Below, in pieces: positions 1-6,965 of a stretch of 23,741 nt of DNA. The translations under genes were made by a program, and so were the position numbers. This DNA comes from Leptospira ainlahdjerensis (lineage in GTDB: Bacteria > Spirochaetota > Leptospiria > Leptospirales > Leptospiraceae), in NCBI RefSeq assembly GCF_016919175.1, contig NZ_JAFFPU010000077.1, forward strand, positions 1-23,741, given 5' to 3'. How positions within the stretch are numbered: position 1 is the first letter of the stretch; each line of letters starts with the position of its first letter. The notes beneath the pieces are model-generated. The model made no database searches, was not told where the DNA came from, and saw only the letters and a list, made by a program, of their open reading frames with translations.

Positions 1-1
1 T

Positions 2-523
2 TTGCTCAACCAGATCGTAAACGAAGCGGGAATCAAAGATCCCGGAAAGGTCTTAGAACATTTGAATAAGAATGTAAGACAAGCCCTGAAACAGGATTCC
101 TTAGATACAAACTCGGTAGACGGAATGGACATCTGCTTCTGTCGAATCGAAATGGACAAAGTTTATTTTGCGGGCGCCAAAAGGCCTCTCTACTTTTCCA
201 GAGGAGGAAAAATAGAAGAGATCAAAGGTGATAGACATTCCATCGGCGGCAGACAAAAAGAAGATTCTAGAACCTATACGACCCACGAAGTAAAACTGGA
301 TAAGGGAAAACCCACCATGTTTTATCTTACCACGGACGGATATATGGATCAGCCGAATCCTCAGAGACAAAGAATCGCCAGCAAAGGATTGATCGCTCAG
401 TTGCACGGCGTCTCCTCCCTACCGGCGAACGAACAAAAAGAAAGACTCGCGGCCTTTTTAGACGGACACCAAGCGGGAGAATCCCAAAGAGATGACATAA
501 CTTTGATCGGATTTCGGATCTAA
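2..523 (+). CDS. SpoIIE/PP2C-family protein serine/threonine phosphatase, C-terminal part (5' end outside window)
   Basis: This is the C-terminal portion of a PPM/SpoIIE-type phosphatase, which removes phosphate from Ser/Thr of a regulatory protein. The frame is open at the left edge; the TTG at position 2 is probably an internal leucine, so numbering here counts visible residues. Visible signatures are a VDGMDI segment (39-44), YFAGAKRPLY (55-64), a TTDGYMDQ metal-binding motif (D112) and a terminal QRDDITLIGF motif (D164, D165). These acidic residues bind Mn/Mg in the family. Any N-terminal sensor region, which SiaA-type phosphatases have (membrane/HAMP), is not visible. It lies 38 bp upstream of a SiaB-like kinase and a SiaC-like protein, so it is inferred to be the SiaA counterpart that dephosphorylates SiaC. 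The fold is confident; the partner assignment rests on gene order. Confidence 0.88.
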   Translation: MLNQIVNEAGIKDPGKVLEHLNKNVRQALKQDSLDTNSVDGMDICFCRIEMDKVYFAGAKRPLYFSRGGKIEEIKGDRHSIGGRQKEDSRTYTTHEVKLDKGKPTMFYLTTDGYMDQPNPQRQRIASKGLIAQLHGVSSLPANEQKERLAAFLDGHQAGESQRDDITLIGFRI

Positions 524-561
524 AGCTCTGAACGAAACTATAGGGAGTATGTTAAAAAGAA

Positions 562-1116
562 ATGATGGAAAACAAGTCCTTAGACCTGTTTAAGCACTAT
601 AAAGAGGCCTGCGATTATCAATTAATTGTTTCCTTTAAGGGCAGACTTTCGCAGGAAGTCCTTACTGAATTCGGTTCTATGATCCGAACCTCTTTAAGTA
701 CGGAATCGAAAATCAAAAAAATCTTTGCCGTTTTCATAGAATTGGCACAGAATATGTTACACTATTCTGCGGAAAGAAGGGCTCTGGAAGACGGAAGAGA
801 AGGCGGAGTCGGCATCATTCGGGTCGATGAAAAATCGATTGGCTATAATGTTTCGTCAGGGAACCTTGTACTAAACGAGAAAATCGAATCGCTGAAAATA
901 AAATGCGAGAAGATCAATTCTATGTCGAGAGACGAGCTGAAAACTTATTACCAACAGCAATTGCGCTCGGACAGGCCTGACGACAGCAAAGGCGCTGGAG
1001 TTGGGCTCATTGATATCGCACGAAAGTCGGACGGACCGCTTACCTACGGCATTTCGCCCGTAGATGATAAGCATTCGTTTTTTACACTTTCTGCATACTT
1101 CACAAAGGAAAATTGA
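562..1116 (+). CDS. SiaB-like GHKL protein kinase (DUF6272)
   Basis: A 184-residue soluble protein of the SiaB family: a GHKL-fold kinase that phosphorylates SiaC in Pseudomonas. The N-box is FIELAQNMLHY with E60 and N64. The glycine box is KGAGVGLIDIARKS at about 143-156, a form typical of stand-alone GHKL/anti-sigma-like kinases. There is no membrane segment, HAMP or phospho-accepting His domain, so it is not an ordinary histidine kinase. Two adjacent ATGs occur (562 and 565); a GGGAG lies at about 542-546 and a purine-rich AAAAAGAA directly precedes the start, so either is possible. The stop is followed within 2 bp by the siaC-like start. Its neighbours, the phosphatase before it and SiaC after it, make a kinase/phosphatase pair acting on one phosphoprotein. 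Family assignment is from motif pattern and context. Confidence 0.85.
   Translation: MMENKSLDLFKHYKEACDYQLIVSFKGRLSQEVLTEFGSMIRTSLSTESKIKKIFAVFIELAQNMLHYSAERRALEDGREGGVGIIRVDEKSIGYNVSSGNLVLNEKIESLKIKCEKINSMSRDELKTYYQQQLRSDRPDDSKGAGVGLIDIARKSDGPLTYGISPVDDKHSFFTLSAYFTKEN
1104..1110 (+). promoter_or_regulatory. Ribosome binding site deciding the siaC-like start
   Basis: AAAGGAA inside the last codons of the SiaB-like gene lies about 8 nt before the ATG at 1119. This favours that ATG over the in-frame TTG at 1113, which overlaps the SiaB stop codon. Confidence 0.6.
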
Positions 1117-1118
1117 GA

Positions 1119-1493
1119 ATGGAATCTTTACATATCCAACAGACCAAAACTTCTCCAGAGGTTATCTTGGACACTGAGAAAGGAGTAGTGGAAATCATCG
1201 GAGAATCCTATCCGGAAAACGCGATCGCATTCTACAAGCCGGTATTCGACTGGCTCAACTCTGCGATGGGAAACAAAAGCGCGATCCAAGTTAAATTTCA
1301 GTTAGATTATTTCAATACGAGTTCTTCCAAAGTGATCATGGACATCCTGGATTCTCTCCAAAAATATCACGATCAAAGCGGCAAGGTCAAAGTTCTTTGG
1401 TTGTATAAGGAAGACGACGACGATATGCAAGAAACCGGAGAGGAATTCTCATCCGATCTTTCTCTTTCGTTCGAACTTAAATCCTACAAATAG
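1119..1493 (+). CDS. SiaC-like regulatory phosphoprotein (DUF1987)
   Basis: A 124-residue protein of the SiaC/DUF1987 family. These small STAS-like proteins are phosphorylated on a threonine and, when unphosphorylated, bind and activate a nucleotide cyclase. The diagnostic segment is LDYFNTSSSKVIMDILDSL at about 62-80. T67 in the NTSS motif is the expected phospho-site, equivalent to Thr68 as I recall it for P. aeruginosa SiaC. An acidic tract (EDDDD, about 108-112) lies near the C-terminus. The ATG is chosen over an upstream in-frame TTG because of the well-placed AAAGGAA. It is encoded 2 bp after the kinase gene and 28 bp before an adenylate cyclase, so it is probably the switch protein between them. 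Family is confident; the target cyclase is inferred from position. Confidence 0.87.
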   Translation: MESLHIQQTKTSPEVILDTEKGVVEIIGESYPENAIAFYKPVFDWLNSAMGNKSAIQVKFQLDYFNTSSSKVIMDILDSLQKYHDQSGKVKVLWLYKEDDDDMQETGEEFSSDLSLSFELKSYK

Positions 1494-1521
1494 ACGGTCC
1501 TTTGGCCGAGGAACCCCATTT

Positions 1522-2997
1522 ATGGAACCAGCGTCTCCAGCACAGAAGGACTTTAATTCTTTTTTTGAAAACGAGTTTCAATTATTAAACGAAGTTAACG
1601 AAACCCTTGATAAAAAAGATTCTCTTCAAAAAGACGATCTGATCCAAGAACTCAAAAAAATCGGAGACGCTTACGAATCCCTGCTAAAACAATCTTCAAA
1701 ACTGATGAAGATCGGGGATTCGACTCAGAATCGTCTGATCAAAACCCAAAACGAACTCCAGGATTCCAATCAGAGATTGGTTTCTTCTTATCAAAATCTC
1801 AAACAACTCAGCGAGATCGGCCAAATGATCACCGCGAGTTTGGAACCGAAGATCATTCTTACTTCAGTTTATGAAAACACGAAGTCGATGGTTTCGATGG
1901 ATATTCTCGCCTTCGGGATTTTGGAGGAAGGTAAGAATGAGATTAAATACAAATTCAGCCTAATCGAAGGTCGTTATACCCCCGCTCCTTTCGTGGATTC
2001 CTTATCCGAAGAGAATCCTTCCTCTTTTTGTTATCATCAAAATCAGGAATTGATCACCAACGATCTAGAAAAGGACTTTCCTCAATATGTTTCTCCGATC
2101 CAAAAACACTTCGGAGAAAAGACGAGTTCGGTTGTTTATCTTCCTCTCAAGGTGGAAGAAAGATTTATAGGAATTCTTACGATCCAGAGTTACGGGAAGA
2201 ACGCGTTTAACGAAAACCAACTCAGCATTTTAAGAACACTAGCGAACTACGTCGCGATCGGTGTGGATAACGCGGACGCTTACAAAACCCTTTCCAAAAG
2301 AAACCGGGAACTCAAGGATTCTTTGGAAAAGATCAATGTGTTAAACGAAGGTCTGGAAAAAGAAAGACAAAAATCGGAAAGCCTTCTTCTCAACATTCTT
2401 CCCAAAGCGATCGCAGAAAGGTTGAAGGGCGGAGAAGGAGTGATCGCCGATTACATTCCAAACTCCACGGTTCTTTTCGCGGACATCGTGGGATTCTCCA
2501 AACTTTCCACTCAGATCCCTACTCCCAATTTATTGGTGGAAATTTTAAATCAGATCTTCACATGTTTCGACGACATCGCGAACAAATACCAGCTCGAAAA
2601 GATCAAAACGATCGGAGATTGTTATATGATGGCGGGCGGAATTCCCAACCCGACCACCGATCACGCCGAAAAAATCGCGTTAGCCGGAATTGCAATGATA
2701 GAAGGATTGAAAAATCTTCAGAAATCTTGGAAATACGAATTCAATATCCGGATCGGAATTCATACCGGAGACGTAGTTGCGGGTGTTATCGGAAAGTATA
2801 AATTCGTTTACGATCTCTGGGGCGACTCGGTAAATACCGCTTCCAGAATGGAATCCCACGGTCAACCCGGGAAGATCAACTGTTCCGAAGCGACATATAA
2901 CGCGCTGAAGGATCTTTTCGAGTTCGAAGACAGGGGAATCATCGAGATCAAAGGGAAAGGTCCGATGAGAACCTTTTTTCTTTTGGGAAAAAAATAA
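1522..2997 (+). CDS. Class III adenylate cyclase with N-terminal coiled coil and GAF domain
   Basis: A 491-residue cytoplasmic cyclase predicted to make cAMP from ATP. Order: a charged helical N-terminus (about 1-90) with the stalk-like motif LLKQSSKLMKIGDSTQNRL, a GAF sensor domain (about 95-257), a coiled-coil linker (about 258-295) and a class III catalytic domain (about 300-488). All catalytic residues are visible: metal-binding D321 (FADIVGFSKL) and D366 (KTIGDCYMM), adenine-specifying K362 and D431 (YDLWGDSVNTASRM), and transition-state N438 and R442. The Lys/Asp pair points to ATP rather than GTP. A GAGGAA ribosome site at 1508-1513 fits the ATG. It follows the SiaB/SiaC-like genes by 28 bp and has no other sensor partner in view, so it is inferred to be the SiaC-controlled output enzyme, occupying the place SiaD (a diguanylate cyclase) has in Pseudomonas. 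Confidence 0.93.
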   Translation: MEPASPAQKDFNSFFENEFQLLNEVNETLDKKDSLQKDDLIQELKKIGDAYESLLKQSSKLMKIGDSTQNRLIKTQNELQDSNQRLVSSYQNLKQLSEIGQMITASLEPKIILTSVYENTKSMVSMDILAFGILEEGKNEIKYKFSLIEGRYTPAPFVDSLSEENPSSFCYHQNQELITNDLEKDFPQYVSPIQKHFGEKTSSVVYLPLKVEERFIGILTIQSYGKNAFNENQLSILRTLANYVAIGVDNADAYKTLSKRNRELKDSLEKINVLNEGLEKERQKSESLLLNILPKAIAERLKGGEGVIADYIPNSTVLFADIVGFSKLSTQIPTPNLLVEILNQIFTCFDDIANKYQLEKIKTIGDCYMMAGGIPNPTTDHAEKIALAGIAMIEGLKNLQKSWKYEFNIRIGIHTGDVVAGVIGKYKFVYDLWGDSVNTASRMESHGQPGKINCSEATYNALKDLFEFEDRGIIEIKGKGPMRTFFLLGKK

Positions 2998-3041
2998 CCC
3001 TTTCCGAAAGTATTTTCAATTTTCTGAATATGATTTCTCGA

Positions 3042-3070
3042 TCGGAACCGAATCAGTTCCGAGCATTTTA
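3042..3070 (+). terminator. Candidate intrinsic terminator after the cyclase operon
   Basis: A perfect 7-bp stem TCGGAAC/GTTCCGA (3042-3048 and 3056-3062) with a 7-nt loop, followed by GCATTTTAG. The U tract is short, so this is a weak candidate. It lies between the convergent cyclase and SH3-protein genes and could also serve the minus strand. Confidence 0.4.
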
Positions 3071-3093
3071 GCGGACTTCGTTTCGACCACAAT

Positions 3094-3669
3094 TCAGGGA
3101 TAACGATCCACGCTTATATTCGCGATTTCAAAATAACGAAGTCTGACGAATCCGTGATTTCCTCGTTTTGTGGACACTCGGGCCCAATCGACCGGATCGT
3201 ATCCCTTGTATCCAAGATGGATCAAAACGATCGCATTCACATAAAAAATTTCGTCGGATCGAACGCGATCCACAATTTTAGAATCCAAGGACTCGCTTGC
3301 ACGGATATTAAGAGTATCTCCCGTCTTGATCCCGATCACCTTTGCCGGAAACCAAACTTGATCCAAAGAGACCCAACCCTTGATTTCTTTTTCGGTTTTG
3401 ATTTCATACGCTACGGGATCTCCTTCAAATCCGAAATTTGCGGACTTAAGCAACTTCACGAAAGTCAGATTCGAAAGTCTGGCGACTTCCTCCTGAAAAT
3501 GTACGCCGAAAGTTCCCTCTTTCGGGACGACGGTTTTGTAGACCGGAATTGATTTTCGATCCAAGCTTGATATAAGAGCGTTCGGATCAGACTCGGCCGC
3601 GAAACGAGCACTTGCGGTCAACGCAAGAATGAGGGCAAAGAAAATCCTGATAATGTTTGCGATCTTCAT
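3094..3669 (-). CDS. Exported SH3-like domain protein of unknown role
   Basis: A 191-residue protein with a classic signal peptide (MKIAN, then a hydrophobic stretch, then ASARFA at about residues 19-24), so it is predicted to be periplasmic or envelope-associated. The C-terminal half (about 112-182) looks like a bacterial SH3 (SH3b) domain: TGDTLNIRASESLDSKIVDRV followed by a GFVRLRYF strand at the end. Such domains usually bind peptidoglycan or proteins. The first half has no recognised domain. There is no catalytic domain, so it is more likely an adaptor than a hydrolase. GGAG (complement of 3678-3681) lies 8 nt upstream of the ATG and supports the start. It converges on the cyclase operon with about 96 bp between. 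Its function is not known. Confidence 0.8.
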   Translation of the reverse strand: MKIANIIRIFFALILALTASARFAAESDPNALISSLDRKSIPVYKTVVPKEGTFGVHFQEEVARLSNLTFVKLLKSANFGFEGDPVAYEIKTEKEIKGWVSLDQVWFPAKVIGIKTGDTLNIRASESLDSKIVDRVRSDEIFYVNAIVLIHLGYKGYDPVDWARVSTKRGNHGFVRLRYFEIANISVDRYP

Positions 3670-3721
3670 TCGTTCGGCTCCTCAGAAACCTCGACATAAA
3701 CCGCGTGAGCGATCGATGCGG

Positions 3722-3783
3722 ATTCAACAAATTGGCGTTTCAAAAGAAAACATTCAAAAAATAGAAAATTCAATTTGTTGAAT
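3722..3783. repeat. Perfect 13-bp inverted repeat with 36-nt spacer
   Basis: ATTCAACAAATTG at 3722-3734 is exactly mirrored by CAATTTGTTGAAT at 3771-3783. The arms are separated by 36 A-rich nucleotides. The element lies just upstream of the SH3-protein gene (minus strand) and downstream of the glyoxalase-family gene. It could be a pair of operator half-sites or an RNA stem in a leader. I see no U tract suited to termination. Confidence 0.7.
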
Positions 3784-3808
3784 AGAGCGGAGAGCGCGGC
3801 CGCAATTT

Positions 3809-3828
3809 CAAACGAACTTTCAAGTTCG
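3809..3828 (-). terminator. Weak candidate terminator after the VOC gene
   Basis: On the minus strand CGAACTT-GA-AAGTTCG (3828-3813) folds as a short stem and is followed by TTTG. It lies about 27 bp past the stop of the glyoxalase-family gene. The stem is short and the U run has only three bases, so confidence is low. Confidence 0.27.
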
Positions 3829-3854
3829 AAAGATCCGCGGCACGCCCGGAGAAT

Positions 3855-4313
3855 TTAACGAAGGGCTTCGATCACTTCCGCGGGCGCTTGTACTAATTCC
3901 ACAAGAACCCCTTCCGAAGAATAAGGAAATTCTTCGTTCCCTTTCGGATGGATAAAACAAACGTCATAACCCGCAGCGCCCTTTCGGATTCCGCCCGGAG
4001 TAAATCGGACCCCCTTGGTCGTGAGCCATTCCACGGCTTTCTGAATATCGTCCACCCAAAGGCCGATATGATTGAGCTTCGGTTCGTGGACCTTCGGACT
4101 TTTGTTTACGTCGATCGGCTGCATGATATCGACTTCAACTGCGAAAGGTCCTTTCCCCATTCTGAGAATGTCCTCGTCTACGTTTTCCTTTTCGCTTCGA
4201 AAGGTTCCCGTTTTTTCCAAACCGAGAATGTCGACCCAAAACGTTTCAAGTTTTTTCTTATCCTCTCCGCCCACCGCTATTTGCTGAATTCCTAATATTT
4301 TAAATGGTCTCAT
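3855..4313 (-). CDS. VOC-superfamily protein (glyoxalase I / methylmalonyl-CoA epimerase-like)
   Basis: A 152-residue protein with two beta-alpha-beta-beta-beta modules of the vicinal-oxygen-chelate fold. Candidate metal ligands fall at the expected repeated positions: Q11 (GIQQIAV) and E60 (VEVDIMQP) in module one, H82 (NHIGLWVDD) and E139 (VLVELVQAP) in module two. A Q/E/H/E set is like human glyoxalase I, while the segment [16 protein letters not shown] resembles methylmalonyl-CoA epimerases, so the substrate is undecided. The open frame runs on upstream to 4682, but that extension shows no protein-like conservation; the [11 protein letters not shown] start matches the fold start and has a GGA-containing site upstream. 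The next minus-strand gene ends 421 bp upstream, so it probably has its own promoter. Methylglyoxal synthase at 23037-23486 would make a glyoxalase I substrate. Confidence 0.82.
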   Translation of the reverse strand: MRPFKILGIQQIAVGGEDKKKLETFWVDILGLEKTGTFRSEKENVDEDILRMGKGPFAVEVDIMQPIDVNKSPKVHEPKLNHIGLWVDDIQKAVEWLTTKGVRFTPGGIRKGAAGYDVCFIHPKGNEEFPYSSEGVLVELVQAPAEVIEALR

Positions 4314-4734
4314 ATTATTTATTTCCAAAAAAGTAATTCTTTTGTTCCAAGCTTCTTCTCTGATTTTTCTTTTCGTTTTCAAGAAGAATGCAGATTTTTT
4401 AGTCCTCGAAAGCCGGGTCTGAAATCCAGAAAATACTTTCGCTTTCTCTTTGGCAACTTCATTCCCTCGGCACTTATTTTGTCGATCGAAAACGGGGAGC
4501 TTCGTTGAAGAATGTTTGTTATGAATCCAAATTCCGAATCCGGGCAAGTGTTCCATTCGTTTCGATAAAGAAAACGTTCTTTGGAAAATGAACCGGACTC
4601 TCGCATGTCCGGAATGCAAGTTTTTTTTTCTTACTACCGATTTGTCGGACCAATCGGTAGTAAGAAAAAAGTAGGAACTCACACTTTTTTAGATTTCACG
4701 ACGCCGGCCGACACAGCCGGAGGAAGAAATGATT
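4314..4734. other. 421-bp non-coding region with several inverted repeats
   Basis: No convincing gene is present; open frames here look random, with no start context or recognisable motif. The stretch holds the 47-bp near-palindrome at 4624-4670, a smaller stem CCGGAC/GTCCGG at 4594-4613, and a GC-rich stem CCGGC/GCCGG at 4704-4720 shortly past the stop of the EEP gene. A GTAGGAACTCACAC segment (4671-4684) resembles a short intergenic motif that I recall as common in pathogenic Leptospira genomes. The region is downstream of the EEP gene and upstream of the VOC gene, both on the minus strand. Confidence 0.6.
4624..4670. repeat. Perfect 19-bp inverted repeat (47-bp near-palindrome)
   Basis: TTTTTTCTTACTACCGATT (4624-4642) is exactly mirrored at 4652-4670, with a 9-nt centre in which further pairing is possible. 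The U-first, A-last order is the reverse of a normal bidirectional terminator. Nested short palindromes (CCGATTTGTCGG) occur inside. It could be an operator, a cruciform or small-RNA hairpin, or a remnant of a small mobile repeat. Confidence 0.8.
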
Positions 4735-5814
4735 CTACTTCAAGCTATAAGTTCCGATCTGAGGAAAATGATCCGAAATATCCCAGACCTTCCCGCCTTG
4801 ATCCACTCGATAGGCATTTTGTCTCAGATTGGAAGAATAAAAAATGTAGTCTATTGTTCGATCCGGTTTTCCGATCGCGGGATCGTTCGAAAAATGAGTA
4901 TAGTATTTTGCCCTTTCAGGTCCATTCAAAATGTCTAATGGAACCGCGGAGTTCCAACGGTCGAACAGAGGTTTGATCTCCTTTTCGTCCGAATAAAAAA
5001 ACGCACCGTTCGGATGCATCCCCTTTCTATCAAAACCGGGAGGAAGAAGATTGAAATCTCCGCCTAAAACCCACGTATGTCCCGCGAGATCCAATTCCGT
5101 AAGTAACCCAACGATCGTCTCCACTTGTTTGTGCATCGTATCGGTCCCTTGCGAGAATGCGTCCAAGTGAGTATTCAAGACCGTGAATTTCTCTCCACCT
5201 TCGATCGGAAGGTCGTTTTGAAGAATCGCCCGTTTCAAGTTGAACTGAGTCGAGATCGGATCCGAAGGCATCAGAGGAAGAGAATGCCGGATTCCATCGG
5301 AGATCTTAAACTTGCTGATCGTCGCGAGTTTCATCCCCACACTTCCCAAAATTTTCGGATGCGGTACGAATGCAGACTTCCAATAAAAAGTTTCGCTGTT
5401 ACAAACATAGGAAGGATCGAGTCCCGCAAGAATTCTTTCCAACTGATTTTCTTTGAACGTATTCTTGGCTCCGTCGTGCACTTCTTGCAAAAGAATCACG
5501 TCCGGATTTTCAGAACGAATGGTATCGGTGATTTTTTTGAGAGTGCTTTCGATTTCTTCCCGAGAAGGCCCGACATCGGGACCGTCTCCGTTCGGGACGT
5601 CATACCAAAAAACCCGCTTCTTACCGGCGAGATACTGTATGTTCCAAACAAGAACTTTGATCTTAGAATCCGGTTTCAAAATCGGAGCATTCTCCGCACA
5701 TTTTACTTCTGCCGGTTGCGCCTGATCGGGATGAAAGGTGATGGAATAAATGAGAATCAAAAGAGAACCAAAAAGAATTCCCACTACCGCCAATGTTTTT
5801 CGAAACCAAGCCAT
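4735..5814 (-). CDS. Membrane-anchored endonuclease/exonuclease/phosphatase (EEP) family protein
   Basis: A 359-residue protein with one N-terminal hydrophobic segment (about 8-26), which acts as a membrane anchor or signal sequence, followed by a full EEP (DNase I-like) domain from about residue 52. The active-site set is complete: N58 (VWNIQYL), E111 (LLQEVHD), H216 (NTHLDAF), D253 and N255 (GGDFN), D322 (RTIDYIFYS), and D348-H349 (SDHFP). The family cleaves phosphodiesters in DNA, RNA, inositol phosphates or sphingomyelin. The location suggests action in the envelope or outside the cell. I see nothing specific to Leptospira sphingomyelinases, which are longer, so the substrate is open. A well-placed GGAG precedes the ATG. 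It is divergent from the exported protein at 5949, with 134 bp between. Confidence 0.88.
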   Translation of the reverse strand: MAWFRKTLAVVGILFGSLLILIYSITFHPDQAQPAEVKCAENAPILKPDSKIKVLVWNIQYLAGKKRVFWYDVPNGDGPDVGPSREEIESTLKKITDTIRSENPDVILLQEVHDGAKNTFKENQLERILAGLDPSYVCNSETFYWKSAFVPHPKILGSVGMKLATISKFKISDGIRHSLPLMPSDPISTQFNLKRAILQNDLPIEGGEKFTVLNTHLDAFSQGTDTMHKQVETIVGLLTELDLAGHTWVLGGDFNLLPPGFDRKGMHPNGAFFYSDEKEIKPLFDRWNSAVPLDILNGPERAKYYTHFSNDPAIGKPDRTIDYIFYSSNLRQNAYRVDQGGKVWDISDHFPQIGTYSLK

Positions 5815-5948
5815 TACAACGCTCCTTAAAAACGGTCTAAACTAACGATACCATCGCTCAAAGAGAATACAAGCTACGGGAACAAAAGCGAGTGTAAAGG
5901 ATTTTCTTTTTAAGAGGGTGGAATAAAACTGACTCTAAAGAGCCCGAG

Positions 5949-6959
5949 ATGAAAACAATCCTAACGATCTTATCCATCCTTTTCTTAGTGCAAACATCCA
6001 TTCATTCGGAAGAAATCGAACTCAAGATCCGTATCAAGAACGGAACCACCGGTAAAGAAGGAAACATCGAATCCCTTCGTATCATCGCCCTTCAACAAGG
6101 AATGATCCCGATCAAAGACCTCGGACCCGCAAAGGGCGATTTTATAATCTCCAAACTTACGGTCCCGGATCAATCTCCGATTCTTCTCCAGGCGAAGTAT
6201 GCCGGTGTCAACTACAACAAGATGGTCCCCCCCGTTCCGGTGATGCGTTCCGCGGTCCAAGAGATCGTAGTCTACGAAAAAACAAGGGACAAGTCTCTTG
6301 TAAGAACCAGGTCCGCGATGCAGATCACAAGAGGAAAAGATTTTCTCCGAGTATTCAAAATTTTCCTCATCTCCAACAATACGATTCCTCCTAAGAGTTA
6401 TCAAGACGAACAAAATCCGTTCGAAGTGTATGTTCCTTCGGAGGCGACCGACGTGGTCGGACAACTCACTCAAGGAGAAGCTCGAATGGCGATTCCGCTC
6501 CAACTCCAAGACGGACCCAACGGAAAATTTCTAGATCGTGCGATCCTTCCCGGAAGTTCAGAATTACAAATTTCTTATACGATTCCCGCGAGTAATCTTT
6601 CCCAGGTCACGTTTAAAGATAGGATGTTGGCCGAAAAGAGCGAAGGATTTCGCGCCGTCTTTTCAAAACCGGGAGACATGAACGTTTCTTTTATCGGAGC
6701 CTCCAAACAGGAAAAAATCGAAGAGGACGTTCCTTCGGACATGAAAGCTTTTAAGATCAGTTATCCGGCGCCTCAATACGAGGTCTCGATTTCCGTTTCC
6801 GGAGGCGCGCCCGTCATGGATATGGAGACAGAACGAGTCAATCGTAAGATCGAAAACGGAACTTGGTTCCCGACAACGGAGCGTTCGGTTCTGGGATTGG
6901 TGGCGATTTTAGGATTTCTTTTCACCCTTTCCTTCGTATTTATCTACAGAAAGAATTAG
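5949..6959 (+). CDS. Exported protein with C-terminal membrane anchor, unknown function
   Basis: A 336-residue protein with an N-terminal signal peptide (MKTILTILSILFLVQTSIHS) and a C-terminal hydrophobic helix (about 313-333) ending in the basic tail YRKN. The bulk is therefore predicted to sit in the periplasm, anchored in the inner membrane by the C-terminus. The interior is mostly beta-like, with alternating hydrophobic residues such as IELKIRIKNGTTGKEG near the start and YEVSISVSGGAP near residues 277-288, suggesting one or more immunoglobulin- or carboxypeptidase-regulatory-like folds. I do not recognise a catalytic motif or a named family. Its stop is 6 bp from the stop of the convergent hydrolase gene, leaving no room for a separate terminator. 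Topology is well supported; the role is unknown. Confidence 0.78.
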   Translation: MKTILTILSILFLVQTSIHSEEIELKIRIKNGTTGKEGNIESLRIIALQQGMIPIKDLGPAKGDFIISKLTVPDQSPILLQAKYAGVNYNKMVPPVPVMRSAVQEIVVYEKTRDKSLVRTRSAMQITRGKDFLRVFKIFLISNNTIPPKSYQDEQNPFEVYVPSEATDVVGQLTQGEARMAIPLQLQDGPNGKFLDRAILPGSSELQISYTIPASNLSQVTFKDRMLAEKSEGFRAVFSKPGDMNVSFIGASKQEKIEEDVPSDMKAFKISYPAPQYEVSISVSGGAPVMDMETERVNRKIENGTWFPTTERSVLGLVAILGFLFTLSFVFIYRKN

Positions 6960-6965
6960 CAAAAA

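Noticed and set aside
4624..4670. The palindrome as a bidirectional terminator
   Set aside because: The U run is on the 5' side and the A run on the 3' side on both strands, the reverse of what intrinsic termination needs.
4314..4682. N-terminal extension of the VOC frame back to 4682
   Set aside because: The extension is rich in Lys/Arg/Ser with no domain pattern and runs through the 47-bp palindrome; the VOC fold starts cleanly at the ATG at 4313.
4735..5814. EEP protein as a Leptospira sphingomyelinase
   Set aside because: The EEP catalytic set is shared by many phosphodiesterases; the length and membrane anchor do not match the larger secreted sphingomyelinases I recall.
5125..5829. 234-codon plus-strand open frame opposite the EEP gene
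   Set aside because: It is the antisense of a gene with a full set of active-site motifs and reads as Arg/Phe-rich shadow protein.
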